Shown here one piece after another: positions 17,130 to 25,009 of a DNA stretch of 64,000 nucleotides (position 1 is the first letter of the stretch; each line of letters begins with the position of its first letter). Under the pieces are notes generated by a model, which did no database searches, had not been told where the DNA came from, and saw only the letters and a list, made by a program, of their open reading frames with translations. The translations under genes were made by a program, and so were the position numbers. This DNA comes from UBA5239 sp040391785 (GTDB taxonomy: Bacteria; Verrucomicrobiota; Lentisphaeria; Victivallales; Victivallaceae): positions 54,591-118,590 of the forward strand of contig JBEBXH010000008.1 of NCBI GenBank assembly GCA_040391785.1, in the 5' to 3' direction.

Positions 17130-18260
17130 TCAGTGATTCAGGCCGATCAGGAAGCGTCTTCCGTCTGTGCCTTCGCCATTGTAGAGGAGTTTATAGGTCT
17201 GAAGCTGGCCTTTCTTCGATGGTTCGGGGAGGACCAGCTCCATTTCTATGAGTTCGGTCAAATGGATGTGGAGGCGGGTTTTGGTCCAGCCGGTGAATTC
17301 CATGATCTCTTTTCGGGAGAAGGTCTTTTTCTCCATCTTCAATAGGAGTTGCAGGAGGTTTCTTGCAGGGAGCGAAAGGTCGTCGAGGCTGATGCCGAGG
17401 AGTTCGCTGGCGAGTTCGGTTGCTTGCTGGATGTCATCGCGGTCTACTTCGATGTATTCGATTCCATTGTAGTTTTTCAAGGGTTTCTTCATCTGGTTCA
17501 GGAAGGCTACGGCTTTGCAGAGATTTAAGAACTTGGGCTGATCACGTCTGGCTTGGAGCCGGTCGTCTTCGTAGAAGAGCTCTTCGGCGTAGGGATTGAC
17601 TACCTGATACGGTTCGAGCAGACGCTGGAAAGCCCAGTGTTTACGGATGATTCCGTCTTTGTCGGATTGATCCCTGAGGCCATCGAGGGTGTGGGATTTT
17701 CTTTGCATGGCGAGAATGCGTCTGGTCTGTTCGCGGGACTCGTCTACTCCGAGAATAAAGAAGCGGGACTTGGTTTCAGGGTTGATTTCCGGGTTTGTAG
17801 TCGTCTGGAAGATGCTACAGCCGCCTTCGACGTAGCGGGACTGGCCTTGTCCACCGGATACTGTTTCCTGGGCCAGGTAGCCCTCTGAAATCAACGTCCT
17901 GATCGCGTAGGTGTCTTTGACTCCTGCCGCCTCTTCGAGAGCCAGGAGCTTGTTTTTGAGCGATTTCATATAGAAGAGTGCTTTGTCGGTAATGGCCGAG
18001 GCCCGGATAACGTCTTCAGGCGGCATGAACTTCAGTGTTTTGTCTTGGAGGGTACTTTTGCCCGCGCCGGAAGAGGAGAGGACCAGTATATTCAAGGGTG
18101 TATCCATCAGGCGGGAAGTTGCGGACAGATAGCAAATGAGTTTATTATGCTCCTCCCCGATGATTCCTAAAGTTTCGTAGTCTTCAAGGATCGTTTTGAA
18201 AAGATTACCGGCTCCCATCTGGATAGCGTAGTCGTCATAATTCCATTTCAGTGCGTTCAT
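17130..18260 (-). CDS. Primase-derived P-loop ATPase (C-terminal part of CHC2-primase family)
   Basis: 376 aa. It begins YDDYAIQMGAGNLFKTILEDYETLGIIGE and has Walker A SSSGAGKST near 66 and Walker B LLALEEAAG near 108, with SIFQTTTNPE as sensor. This matches the C-terminal ATPase half of CHC2 zinc-finger primases found on mobile elements; the zinc and Toprim domains are missing. A winged helix closes the protein (about 300-345). It likely serves island replication or DNA handling together with the primase-helicase at 29175. Its start lies 25 nt from the resolvase stop, so the two form an operon. Confidence 0.7.
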   Translation of the reverse strand: MNALKWNYDDYAIQMGAGNLFKTILEDYETLGIIGEEHNKLICYLSATSRLMDTPLNILVLSSSGAGKSTLQDKTLKFMPPEDVIRASAITDKALFYMKSLKNKLLALEEAAGVKDTYAIRTLISEGYLAQETVSGGQGQSRYVEGGCSIFQTTTNPEINPETKSRFFILGVDESREQTRRILAMQRKSHTLDGLRDQSDKDGIIRKHWAFQRLLEPYQVVNPYAEELFYEDDRLQARRDQPKFLNLCKAVAFLNQMKKPLKNYNGIEYIEVDRDDIQQATELASELLGISLDDLSLPARNLLQLLLKMEKKTFSRKEIMEFTGWTKTRLHIHLTELIEMELVLPEPSKKGQLQTYKLLYNGEGTDGRRFLIGLNH

Positions 18261-18285
18261 GGTGTGTTCTTCTATGGTTCAGGGG

Positions 18286-18864
18286 TTATTTGCAGAGGTG
18301 GAAGGCGTGGGTTTTGGAAATATTGAGCTCATGAGCGATGCGTGAGAAGGAATATCCCTGCTGGCGGAGCTCAATCGCTTTTTCGTCAATATCGGGGCAG
18401 AATTTAGGACGCCCCAGAGTTTTGCCTTGTGACACGGCCCGTTGCAGTCCAGCCTTCGTGCGGTCAGAGATACGTAAGCGTTCCTGTTTGGCGAGGCAAG
18501 CCATAAGAGCGATAATGGCGTCTGCGAAGAGTCCCAGACTGGAGATATATTCTTCAGAGTAGGAATGCCACTTCACCTTGTAAGCATCCAGGCGTGAAAG
18601 ATATTCCAGTGTTTTTCGAGTTCCTTCACGGCTGAGGCGGTCGAGGCTCCAGAACAGAAGCACATCGAACTTTCGTCTTCGGGCAAGGTCGAAGACTTCT
18701 TTCAGGCCGGAGCGTTCGTCTGCGGATTTACTGCCGGAGCAAGTATCAGTTTTCACGTCGATAATGCTCCACCCCTGCTTTTGTGCATATTCGCGTAATT
18801 GTAGAATTTGATTTTCGGTACTCTGGTCCGTGGTCGAGACACGGCTATAGATGATACATTTCAT
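18286..18864 (-). CDS. Serine recombinase (resolvase/invertase family)
   Basis: 192 aa. The N-terminal catalytic domain has IYSRVSTTDQ with the nucleophilic Ser9, then LDRLSREG with the conserved Arg pair and GLFADAIIALMACLAKQER before the E-helix. The C-terminal HTH (about 150-190) reads ELRQQGYSFSRIAHELNISKT. This is the length of a normal Tn3/Hin-type resolvase. It may resolve dimers of the excised island or invert a segment; no crossover site is evident. It precedes the ATPase gene in a leftward pair. Confidence 0.9.
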   Translation of the reverse strand: MKCIIYSRVSTTDQSTENQILQLREYAQKQGWSIIDVKTDTCSGSKSADERSGLKEVFDLARRRKFDVLLFWSLDRLSREGTRKTLEYLSRLDAYKVKWHSYSEEYISSLGLFADAIIALMACLAKQERLRISDRTKAGLQRAVSQGKTLGRPKFCPDIDEKAIELRQQGYSFSRIAHELNISKTHAFHLCK

Positions 18865-18976
18865 TTGGGGCCTCCAATGGCGTTAGATATTCGGCCGTAT
18901 ATGGAACGGGTTTATTCATTGACATTTCTGAACGGGAAAAGTTGTCGATTTTTGAGAACGATTTTGGAACGGTCTC

Positions 18977-19687
18977 TTATCTGCCATATTTTGCATCCTG
19001 CATCCAGGCGTCGCCACATGCAGGGCAATAGAACAGATCGTCTTCTGGTATGATTTTGCCATCGCAATATGGGCAGTTTCCCTTATTGAGTTGCCGGAGC
19101 TCCTTCAAAGTTGGCAGATAAAATTCTTCGGGCCAGTCCCAGAGCAGGTTTGAGAAATAAACTCCGCCAATGGTTTCCCATTCGCCGAATAGGTGGACCT
19201 TATCGCGTGTCATGACGGCTATCTTGTTGTTTCCGACCATGCCTTGAATCAGTTCCAGAGCGGCGGGAATGTTTTGATAAAGCGGAGCCAGCCTTCGACA
19301 AAATTCCATCGTGTCGGAGCCTTCATCTGATTCAATGGGGAGCATACCGTTATGGATTAAGGCGTAATTGGTTTTTACGTTGGTATGCTTCAGGAGCTTC
19401 ACGTCCTTTGTGAGGCTGAAGGGGTGAGTTAGTCCCGGCGATATACCGCCGTGCGTCGCTATCCTGAAGTGGAGCAGTAAATCCCCGGTGAAGTCGGCAA
19501 GGTAATACTTTTCATAGGCCGTGACGAATTGTTTCCATGTCATGTATCCCTTATGAATCTCGATGGCGTATTCTCCTTCCGTTCGCAGGGCGAATCCGGC
19601 CCCGTCTGGGTTTGCATCCCAGCATTGCTTCAAAATTTCCAGCGAGGGCAAATTTGTCTTTTTGGGCTTGTAGATGGCTACGCACAT
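18977..19687 (-). CDS. Class II glutamine amidotransferase-like protein
   Basis: 236 aa. It begins MCVAIYKP, so Cys2 becomes the N-terminal nucleophile typical of class II amidotransferases. LLLHFRIATHGGISPGLTHPF and NYALIHNGML match the GATase-II substrate loop. A zinc ribbon closes the protein (CPYCDGKI ... CPACGDAW). It overlaps the amidoligase-like gene by 10 nt. Iyer and co-workers predicted that GATase-II proteins and amidoligases act as a pair that makes and edits peptide-like amide bonds, mostly in phages and mobile elements. Glutaminase or peptide-bond activity is inferred. Confidence 0.75.
   Translation of the reverse strand: MCVAIYKPKKTNLPSLEILKQCWDANPDGAGFALRTEGEYAIEIHKGYMTWKQFVTAYEKYYLADFTGDLLLHFRIATHGGISPGLTHPFSLTKDVKLLKHTNVKTNYALIHNGMLPIESDEGSDTMEFCRRLAPLYQNIPAALELIQGMVGNNKIAVMTRDKVHLFGEWETIGGVYFSNLLWDWPEEFYLPTLKELRQLNKGNCPYCDGKIIPEDDLFYCPACGDAWMQDAKYGR
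19646..19658. other. Island palindrome GGRCAAWTTTGYC (representative site in coding DNA)
   Basis: GGGCAAATTTGTC inside the GATase-II gene. Other copies: 10152-10164, 11531-11543, 24496-24509, 31899-31912, 33623-33636 and 35408-35421, with a one-mismatch copy at 12096-12108. The copies in genes encode different peptides in different frames. I saw none outside the island. Confidence 0.6.
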
Positions 19688-20958
19688 TTTTTCACCTCCA
19701 TGAGATTGTTTTCGGCGAGATAGTTCACGGCGTTTTCGTAAAGACTGCTTGAATGGATGTAGGCGGTGAAATTCGCGAAGGCGTCGCCGGAGGCCAGAAT
19801 ATCACTGATGGAAAGTTGATTTGCCCAGTGGACTAAAGCGTCCACAATTTCAAGTGTGGCCATGAAGGTGGTATACTTCAGCGTTCCCCTGAAGAGACGA
19901 AATTCAACCGTGTTTGTATTTTCAAAGTTGACGGCCTGATAGCGTGTCCCTGAAGATTTGCCATAAACGTCCTTCACGGGAAGGCCGTTGCTTTTCTTGA
20001 AGCGGGCCCAGTGTGTTTCCCTGCGGCGGGCGATAAGCTCGAATTGATATTGATATTTCGAGATAAACCAGTCTATGAGTAACCATTTGTAAGGCGAAAG
20101 ATAGTTCCTCGATACGTGCACATGGAGGCCGCAAGATTCTTCCCCTAAATCATGGGACTTCATACCGGCATTTGACATTTGCCGCAATACATCGCCCCAG
20201 TCGAGCTCTTTATGACGCTTCAGGGTAATAGGATGGGAAACAAGCTCAAATCCATATTCAGGGATAGAACCGTCTTCCTTCAGGTAAAAAGTATCTTCCC
20301 CGTCTGAAATGGAGTCCGCTATACGGTTACGCTCCGAACTGGTGACGCCTCCGGCCTCAAGCTCAAATCCTAGGTAAGCAAGGCATTTTTCATCGTCTTC
20401 GTCGGAGGATTGAAAATTGAGATAAGGTTCATAGCTGTATTCGTGAACATTTGAAGAATGGTTTTCGTTATAGCAGGATTCGCAGTAAGTCCCGTCGTCA
20501 TGGAAATAGGCATTGTTGTTATGAATGACTTCGCTACAATCGTCGCAGGTACAATAATGGTCCGCATAACAGGAATTGCACAATAGAGTATTGTCGTCGC
20601 CGCAATTCTGGGATACATAATCGCCGCATTCCTCGCAACGGTAAGCATAGGAGTCGGCGCAATCATCACACCAATATTCATCCAAGTCGGCAATATGGGA
20701 AAATTTGTCCGAATCGGAGTATTCGTCGCAATGTTCACAGTAGGATAAATGATCGTCCCGGCAGGATTCGCAGTAGAGTTCCCCATCTCGATCATTTACA
20801 TAGTCGTCGTCTTCAAGCGAAACATATTCGCCGCAAGCGACACATTTTTTCAGGTAAGCGTCCCGGCAGTCGATGCAGACGAATTCCGTTTCACCGCCGC
20901 GCTCGATTTGAATCAGCTCTTCCGTACATTCGCACTTAAAACAGGCTTGCATACTCAT
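19678..20958 (-). CDS. Amidoligase-like protein with an array of LIM-like zinc fingers
   Basis: I start it at the ATG at 20958 (MSMQACFKC), preceded by GGAGGACAAC; the open frame extends 15 codons upstream. 426 aa. The first half is a chain of about ten CxxC knuckles (CIDC, CVAC, CESC, CEHC, CDDC, CEEC, CNSC and others). The second half has the amidoligase_2 features: YLGFELEAGG, a later GLHVHVS, and NTVEFRLFRGTL. The family is a COOH-NH2 ligase (glutamine-synthetase-like) fold. Coupled with the GATase-II gene downstream. Its target is unknown, but such pairs are thought to modify peptides or proteins. The zinc-finger array is unusually long. Confidence 0.7.
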   Translation of the reverse strand: MSMQACFKCECTEELIQIERGGETEFVCIDCRDAYLKKCVACGEYVSLEDDDYVNDRDGELYCESCRDDHLSYCEHCDEYSDSDKFSHIADLDEYWCDDCADSYAYRCEECGDYVSQNCGDDNTLLCNSCYADHYCTCDDCSEVIHNNNAYFHDDGTYCESCYNENHSSNVHEYSYEPYLNFQSSDEDDEKCLAYLGFELEAGGVTSSERNRIADSISDGEDTFYLKEDGSIPEYGFELVSHPITLKRHKELDWGDVLRQMSNAGMKSHDLGEESCGLHVHVSRNYLSPYKWLLIDWFISKYQYQFELIARRRETHWARFKKSNGLPVKDVYGKSSGTRYQAVNFENTNTVEFRLFRGTLKYTTFMATLEIVDALVHWANQLSISDILASGDAFANFTAYIHSSSLYENAVNYLAENNLMEVKKCA

Positions 20959-21183
20959 GTTGTCCTCCGTGTGGTTGAGTTCCACACATAGGAGCAAAAA
21001 CAATAAGTTAGCGAGTGCCCCCCTGCCTTCTAAAATTCCTTCCTCAAAAATCGCCGTTTATGCCCGTGGGGGCCTTAGAAGCACCATTCGCCCCAAAAAA
21101 GTGAACAGGTCAAGGTATGAAAAAAGACCGCCCCGGAAAAAAACCGGAGCGGCCTGAACAAAAGTGAACAGTGTAATGTGGGT
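20959..21183. other. Intergenic region between two leftward operons
   Basis: 225 bp with no gene. It carries the terminator of the operon to the right (21118-21154) and presumably the promoter of the amidoligase operon. Confidence 0.5.
21118..21154 (-). terminator. Intrinsic terminator after zinc-ribbon membrane operon
   Basis: On the minus strand, GGCCGCTCCGG, a T7 loop and CCGGGGCGGTC form a strong GC-rich stem with one mismatch, followed by TTTTTT. It lies 30 nt beyond the end of the gene at 21184. Confidence 0.85.
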
Positions 21184-22080
21184 CTATGAATTTTTCATGA
21201 TAATGAAGAAGAACACGAATGTTACCAGAAATCCAATTATCCCAAGCCACATGCTCGCTGTCCCCGCTTTGCTTCTGCGGCTTGTGATGATTCCGATTAT
21301 TATCGCCGGGATTGCGAATGCTAAACCACCTCCAGGGATCAGCCCTAGGACACCCAGTGCAATGCCACCGCGAGCAAGACGCTGATTCCGTTTCTCATGA
21401 GAAATTTCAGGCTCTTCGTACTCCTCGTCCATAATACAGCGCTGATTCCAAAGTGGAATTATTTTGCACATACAGAGAAGATTGATCAAAAAGAGCACCA
21501 TGGTAAAAACCCGATACCCTTCAATCATGAACGAACTGATCACTCCAATGATAGAAAGAATAACACTTCCGAATAGAGCCAATTGCGCATAAGGTGTCTG
21601 TACTGCTTTTTTATTGGGCTGAGTCAGGGTGGAGAAGAGAACCAGCAGTCTTCCATAAATAGGAATAGCGCAGATTCCAAATAAGATAGACAGCGTTCGG
21701 CTTACCAGCGACATATCATCTCGACCTAAGCTACTGCCGATCATACCGATTCCATGCAGAGCACAAAACAAACTACCTACCGCGAAAATAGAGGTAATGA
21801 CATGCATTAATGGACTGAGCTTTGCCCCAGACCTATCGCTCGCATCGGCGGCAGGATATTGCGGAAATGGCGCACTGGTGTTGACAGCCGGAGTCTGAAA
21901 CGAATGCAGACAGGAGTGGCACTGGAAAGCCTGACCGGGAGTTGCTTTGCCGCATTCAGGGCAGAACTTTGCCTTGGTCACAAAAAAATCGTGCTGACAT
22001 TTTTCACACGTTACTTCCTGTTGAAGATAATCATCCGGGACGTCATATTTCTGATGGCAATTGGGGCAGACAGTTTTCAT
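21184..22080 (-). CDS. Zinc-ribbon multi-pass membrane protein
   Basis: 298 aa. The N-terminus holds an MJ0042-type ribbon (CPNCHQKY...CEKCQHDF) and a second ribbon (CPECGK...CHSC) within 60 residues. Then come about six hydrophobic helices (first about 90-115), with a last pair of DUF4190-like appearance (GIALGVLGLIPGGGLAFAIPAIIIGI...). The start overlaps the stop of the upstream gene as ATGA. The topology suggests cytoplasmic zinc ribbons on an inner-membrane protein. Function unknown. Confidence 0.7.
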   Translation of the reverse strand: MKTVCPNCHQKYDVPDDYLQQEVTCEKCQHDFFVTKAKFCPECGKATPGQAFQCHSCLHSFQTPAVNTSAPFPQYPAADASDRSGAKLSPLMHVITSIFAVGSLFCALHGIGMIGSSLGRDDMSLVSRTLSILFGICAIPIYGRLLVLFSTLTQPNKKAVQTPYAQLALFGSVILSIIGVISSFMIEGYRVFTMVLFLINLLCMCKIIPLWNQRCIMDEEYEEPEISHEKRNQRLARGGIALGVLGLIPGGGLAFAIPAIIIGIITSRRSKAGTASMWLGIIGFLVTFVFFFIIMKNS

Positions 22081-22514
22081 TTATTTTGATCCTTTTTTTC
22101 TTTTGGTGATAAAAACGCGCAGAGTATGATTCCGATTCCCGGCAGGAAGGTAAGCAGGATAATCTTGCCAATCTCGTTTCTGGTCAAGGCCTGATAGGTG
22201 TATGTCCCCCACAAACCCAGATAGCCGAGCCCAGTAATTAGCGTCCAGATTGTCGCGGCCCCTTTCTCCGTCTCATAGGGATCGAAAACAACCGACAGAC
22301 TCCAGACCCAAACGGCGAAGATAATCGCCAACACGATGACGGTACCAACACCTTCCTCGATATTGGCTTCAGATGGAAGCTGAGGGATGATGTTGTTTTT
22401 CTTTTCCACCAGCTTCAGAGTTGGACGGATAGGCTGACCGCAATTCGGACAGGAACTTGCCTGTGAAGAGATTCTTTTCCCACAGGCTGGACAGTCAATT
22501 AGTTCAATCATCAT
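22077..22514 (-). CDS. Zinc-ribbon membrane protein, four helices or fewer
   Basis: 145 aa. The N-terminal ribbon is CPACGKRISSQASSCPNCGQ (a zinc_ribbon_2 type), followed by a linker and about three membrane helices (GTVIVLAIIFAVWVWSLSVV and others). The start overlaps the upstream gene by 11 nt and the end overlaps the downstream start by 4 nt, so it is tightly coupled. The ribbon is nearly the same as that of the gene at 23053 (CPACEQRISVQAPACPHCGQ). Confidence 0.65.
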   Translation of the reverse strand: MMIELIDCPACGKRISSQASSCPNCGQPIRPTLKLVEKKNNIIPQLPSEANIEEGVGTVIVLAIIFAVWVWSLSVVFDPYETEKGAATIWTLITGLGYLGLWGTYTYQALTRNEIGKIILLTFLPGIGIILCAFLSPKEKKDQNK

Positions 22515-22968
22515 TTATTTCCCCTGAATTTATCATTTTTTTGTTGGCTGGTTCTGTAACCCTTGGAGCCGAAAAGACCGAAATCTCCGATGGAACCGGA
22601 TAGTACATATGAACAACATTCTTTTTTTCAACCAGCGCGACCGTCATCCATCCTATTAGTGTTCCCGCAATATCTCCAACATCTGCGGTATATTTGGCAG
22701 ACAGTAGCGGCATTACCACTTCCGGAATAAAGATAGACAGAAAAGCATACAGGAAAAAAAGGTCTGCCTGATATCGCTTCAGGGTGACGATGTTCAGTAT
22801 GCTCAGTGCTAGCAGAGTTGCATAATACAATGCCGGGGCAAATAATATGGACGGGAATGAATCTCGGACATATGGCACGGGTATTTCAGTCCGATACATC
22901 TTACCGATAACGTATAACCCCAGCGTGATTACCAATATGGCAATTTGCTTTCGTGTTATAAGCCACAT
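22504..22968 (-). CDS. Uncharacterised multi-pass membrane protein
   Basis: 154 aa from the ATG at 22968 (MWLITRKQ); a TTG three codons upstream is possible. There are four to five hydrophobic segments (IAILVITLGLYVIG, SILFAPALYYATLLALSILNIV, LFFLYAFLSIFIP, and one near residue 110), and a short cytoplasmic tail. No family recognised. It overlaps the next gene. Confidence 0.55.
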   Translation of the reverse strand: MWLITRKQIAILVITLGLYVIGKMYRTEIPVPYVRDSFPSILFAPALYYATLLALSILNIVTLKRYQADLFFLYAFLSIFIPEVVMPLLSAKYTADVGDIAGTLIGWMTVALVEKKNVVHMYYPVPSEISVFSAPRVTEPANKKMINSGEINDD

Positions 22969-23030
22969 AGCACGCAAGCGATTATAATCAGCAGGATAAT
23001 AATTATGCTGGTTCCGTCTTTATTATTCAT
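22956..23030 (-). CDS. Possible 24-residue membrane micropeptide
   Basis: A short frame MNNKDGTSIIIILL...CGL, one hydrophobic helix after a short polar N-terminus, preceded by GAGG 10 nt before its ATG. It overlaps the start of the following membrane protein. Its size and composition fit a single-pass micropeptide; chance cannot be excluded. Confidence 0.3.
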   Translation of the reverse strand: MNNKDGTSIIIILLIIIACVLCGL

Positions 23031-23052
23031 AGCATGTTATCCTCAGTAAATT

Positions 23053-23985
23053 TCATGAAAATAGTGAACTCCAAAATCCACGTTGTGGCTTAGATACAGC
23101 ATGTAAAAAATCTTCCACTGACGGAGATTGATATTCAGGTGCCTTAATTCGATTTTCAAAGTTAATCGTCGATAAAAACTGGTCAAATGACTTGAATGAT
23201 AAACTTGCGACAGAACACAACACACTATCGCTGTACAATTGATGCTCGTATCCAAAGACTTTCTGAAATGCATCCTCATTTTCTGAAGAGATCGGGAAAC
23301 GATTTTTGAATACTTTATAAATAGGGAGTACCGGACCGAAAAAATTATGCGATTCAGGTGAATAAATATCGGTACTGTATCTTGTTCCCAATATTTCAGA
23401 CATACATAGTTCATAGGCCATATGAGTTTCCTCTTGCCTGCGATGTCCACATTCTAGGCAAAGAATTGTGGTTCCCGCATCAAGTATTTTCTCAGAGAAA
23501 AAATAACCAGGCTCAGCCTTGATTGCAATAGCACAGGGAATAACGGCTCCTTCATGCAAACAATTACGACATACGATATTGTGTATAGCATGGAGAGAGC
23601 ATGAAAAGCTATGAAGTTGTAAAATTTCATATTCCAAGCATCGAAGGCGAGGCAGGTTTTTCAGAAATTCAATAAGAATGGAGGACCGCTGTTTTACTAT
23701 TTCATCTATACTTGCCTTATTGAAAAGCTCCCACAGGGGATCAATGTATTGACTCGTTTGAAGCATATATAGATCAGTGAGTTTATCTAGCCTTTTCAGC
23801 ATTTTCATGGAAGCATTTGATTCTTTTGCATGCTCCACCAAATGCTCAGAAAATTTTAGCGGCTGTCCGCAATGTGGACATGCCGGAGCTTGAACTGAAA
23901 TTCTTTGTTCGCAAGCCGGGCAGTTTATCAGTCCAATTTTTGTTCTGTTGCGTAACTTCAAGTTTTTCTCTTCATCGGGTATCAT
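23053..23985 (-). CDS. Zinc-ribbon protein of unknown function
   Basis: 310 aa, soluble. N-terminal ribbon CPACEQRISVQAPACPHCGQ at about 21-40. The middle has further pairs, CRNC...C near 135 and CLEC near 170, which may form a second zinc site. The rest is helical and unrecognised. It follows a terminator-like structure and probably starts the leftward zinc-ribbon operon. It shares the same ribbon type as two of the membrane proteins downstream, which suggests that they work together. Confidence 0.6.
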   Translation of the reverse strand: MIPDEEKNLKLRNRTKIGLINCPACEQRISVQAPACPHCGQPLKFSEHLVEHAKESNASMKMLKRLDKLTDLYMLQTSQYIDPLWELFNKASIDEIVKQRSSILIEFLKNLPRLRCLEYEILQLHSFSCSLHAIHNIVCRNCLHEGAVIPCAIAIKAEPGYFFSEKILDAGTTILCLECGHRRQEETHMAYELCMSEILGTRYSTDIYSPESHNFFGPVLPIYKVFKNRFPISSENEDAFQKVFGYEHQLYSDSVLCSVASLSFKSFDQFLSTINFENRIKAPEYQSPSVEDFLHAVSKPQRGFWSSLFS

Positions 23986-24016
23986 TTTTTCCCTCTTATG
24001 TTAATGGTTTTATGGC

Positions 24017-24097
24017 AAAAAAGAGGCCGTTTTCAACATTGTGTCCCATAGACGGCATCGCCAAACGCCGAACCGAGCAACACAAGCGAAAACGGCC
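24017..24097 (-). terminator. Long inverted repeat ending in a T-run
   Basis: On the minus strand GGCCGTTTTC and GAAAACGGCC (10 bp exact) enclose 53 nt and are followed by TCTTTTTTG. This would end transcription from the nuclease gene upstream. The loop is long for an intrinsic terminator. Confidence 0.4.
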
Positions 24098-24311
24098 ATA
24101 AAAATATGGTCATCCCTTGCTTGCGGCTGTGCTCGGTGTTGAATAAATTGGCGATTTTTCTATTGAGCGGCCACACGGGAACTTGATCCAAGTTCCCTGA
24201 ATATCTGATTTTTCTTCTTAAATCTCTACTGTCATCCAACCTCCAGTTGTTGGTATTCAATATATAACCGGATACGTACATGGTCAAATGGATTTGGAAA
24301 ATTGTCCTCAT
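24033..24311 (-). CDS. Doubtful small protein downstream of nuclease gene
   Basis: 92 aa. It begins 4 nt before the end of the nuclease gene (ATGA overlap), which favours translation, and has one hydrophobic segment (MTIFLWPFSLVLLGSAFG). Against it, the frame runs into the terminator-like inverted repeat at 24017-24097 and the sequence resembles nothing I know. Confidence 0.3.
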   Translation of the reverse strand: MRTIFQIHLTMYVSGYILNTNNWRLDDSRDLRRKIRYSGNLDQVPVWPLNRKIANLFNTEHSRKQGMTIFLWPFSLVLLGSAFGDAVYGTQC

Positions 24312-24724
24312 TTGTCTTCTCCGGCAGGAGCCGTTACATATTGCTGATTGAGCTTAGGAAGGATGTTTTCTCCGTCAATGAATACTTCACTCAAGATTCG
24401 AAAGTATTTGCATCGGCCTACGTTCCTGAGCTCGATCACCTTGGCGTTATTCAACAGATGTTCCAAACGCTGTTTTTCAGCAAAAGCGGCCATTTGGACA
24501 ATTTTGTCCTTGTCACGTAGTTCCGGCGTGTCGATATGTTTCAGCCGGACACGGATATTTTTACCGATCAGCGGCGAGAGCTCGTCAATATCGCAGACAA
24601 ATGTATCGCCGTCATAAACCCGAATCAGCCGTGAAACTTTGACATCCGGGTAACGTTCGGATTGCGGAATACCGGCACATCCTCCAATAAGGAGAAGGAA
24701 TAACAGCAAAACATATCGTTTCAT
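24308..24724 (-). CDS. Staphylococcal nuclease (SNase)-like lipoprotein
   Basis: 138 aa. The lipoprotein signal ends at LLIGGCAG (Cys16). The SNase fold shows RVYDGDTFVCDI (Asp/Thr calcium site), IRVRLKHIDTPEL with the catalytic Arg and Glu region, and GRCKYFRILSEVFIDGENI, where the usual second catalytic Arg region (R-D-K-Y-G-R) is altered. This is the length of a short SNase domain. It is probably anchored in the cell envelope and acts on DNA or RNA. The change in the third motif makes activity uncertain. Confidence 0.75.
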   Translation of the reverse strand: MKRYVLLLFLLLIGGCAGIPQSERYPDVKVSRLIRVYDGDTFVCDIDELSPLIGKNIRVRLKHIDTPELRDKDKIVQMAAFAEKQRLEHLLNNAKVIELRNVGRCKYFRILSEVFIDGENILPKLNQQYVTAPAGEDK

Positions 24725-24803
24725 TTTCTAACCTCCAGTTCTACTACCCAATGCGTAGGAAGAGGCAGAATCTTATGGGCGAGAGTAAAAAAGATAACTT
24801 TTT

Positions 24804-24832
24804 TTGAGAACCTTCATAAGATTCGTTAAAAT
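24804..24832 (+). promoter_or_regulatory. Promoter of candidate small RNA
   Basis: TTGAGA at 24804-24809, spacer 17, TAAAAT at 24827-24832. A 10-bp inverted repeat GAATCTTATG/CATAAGATTC (24768-24777, 24815-24824) reaches into the spacer and could be an operator. Confidence 0.6.
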
Positions 24833-24838
24833 AGAACG

Positions 24839-24950
24839 CATTAGGTATCGAAGGCGATTCAGACCTCATCCCATAGAGAATTCGCCAGCGGGCAGAACGT
24901 AACGTTCCCGCACAGAAACCGGGAGTGAGGCTGAATCGTCTTCTTTTTTG
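24839..24950 (+). ncRNA. Candidate structured small RNA with intrinsic terminator
   Basis: About 110 nt between a good promoter and a T6 run. It folds as a long hairpin: GAAGGCGATTCAG (24850-24862) pairs with CTGAATCGTCTTC (24931-24943), with one G-U; CCTCA pairs with TGAGG and TCCC with GGGA further in. A second hairpin GCGGG..GAACG/CGTTCCCGC (24888-24911) crowns it. No ORF. It lies just upstream of the island sigma gene. It could be a regulator or an attenuating leader of the sigma-kinase operon. Confidence 0.55.
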
Positions 24951-24951
24951 C

Positions 24952-24979
24952 TTGAAAAATGCTTGGCAGATACTACATT
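24952..24979 (+). promoter_or_regulatory. Probable promoter of sigma/kinase pair
   Basis: TTGAAA (24952-24957), 16-nt spacer, TACATT (24974-24979), directly after the T-run of the small RNA and about 30 nt before the sigma start codon. Confidence 0.45.
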
Positions 24980-25009
24980 AGGGTAAAACAATCTAACTGA
25001 GAGTATCTT

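Noticed and set aside
20698..20710. Further copy of the island palindrome (GGAAAATTTGTCC)
   Set aside because: It lacks one central base, so the symmetry is lost; not counted.
24025..24097. Inverted repeat near 24.0 kb as an insertion-sequence end
   Set aside because: The spacing and T-run fit a terminator better and no transposase is near.
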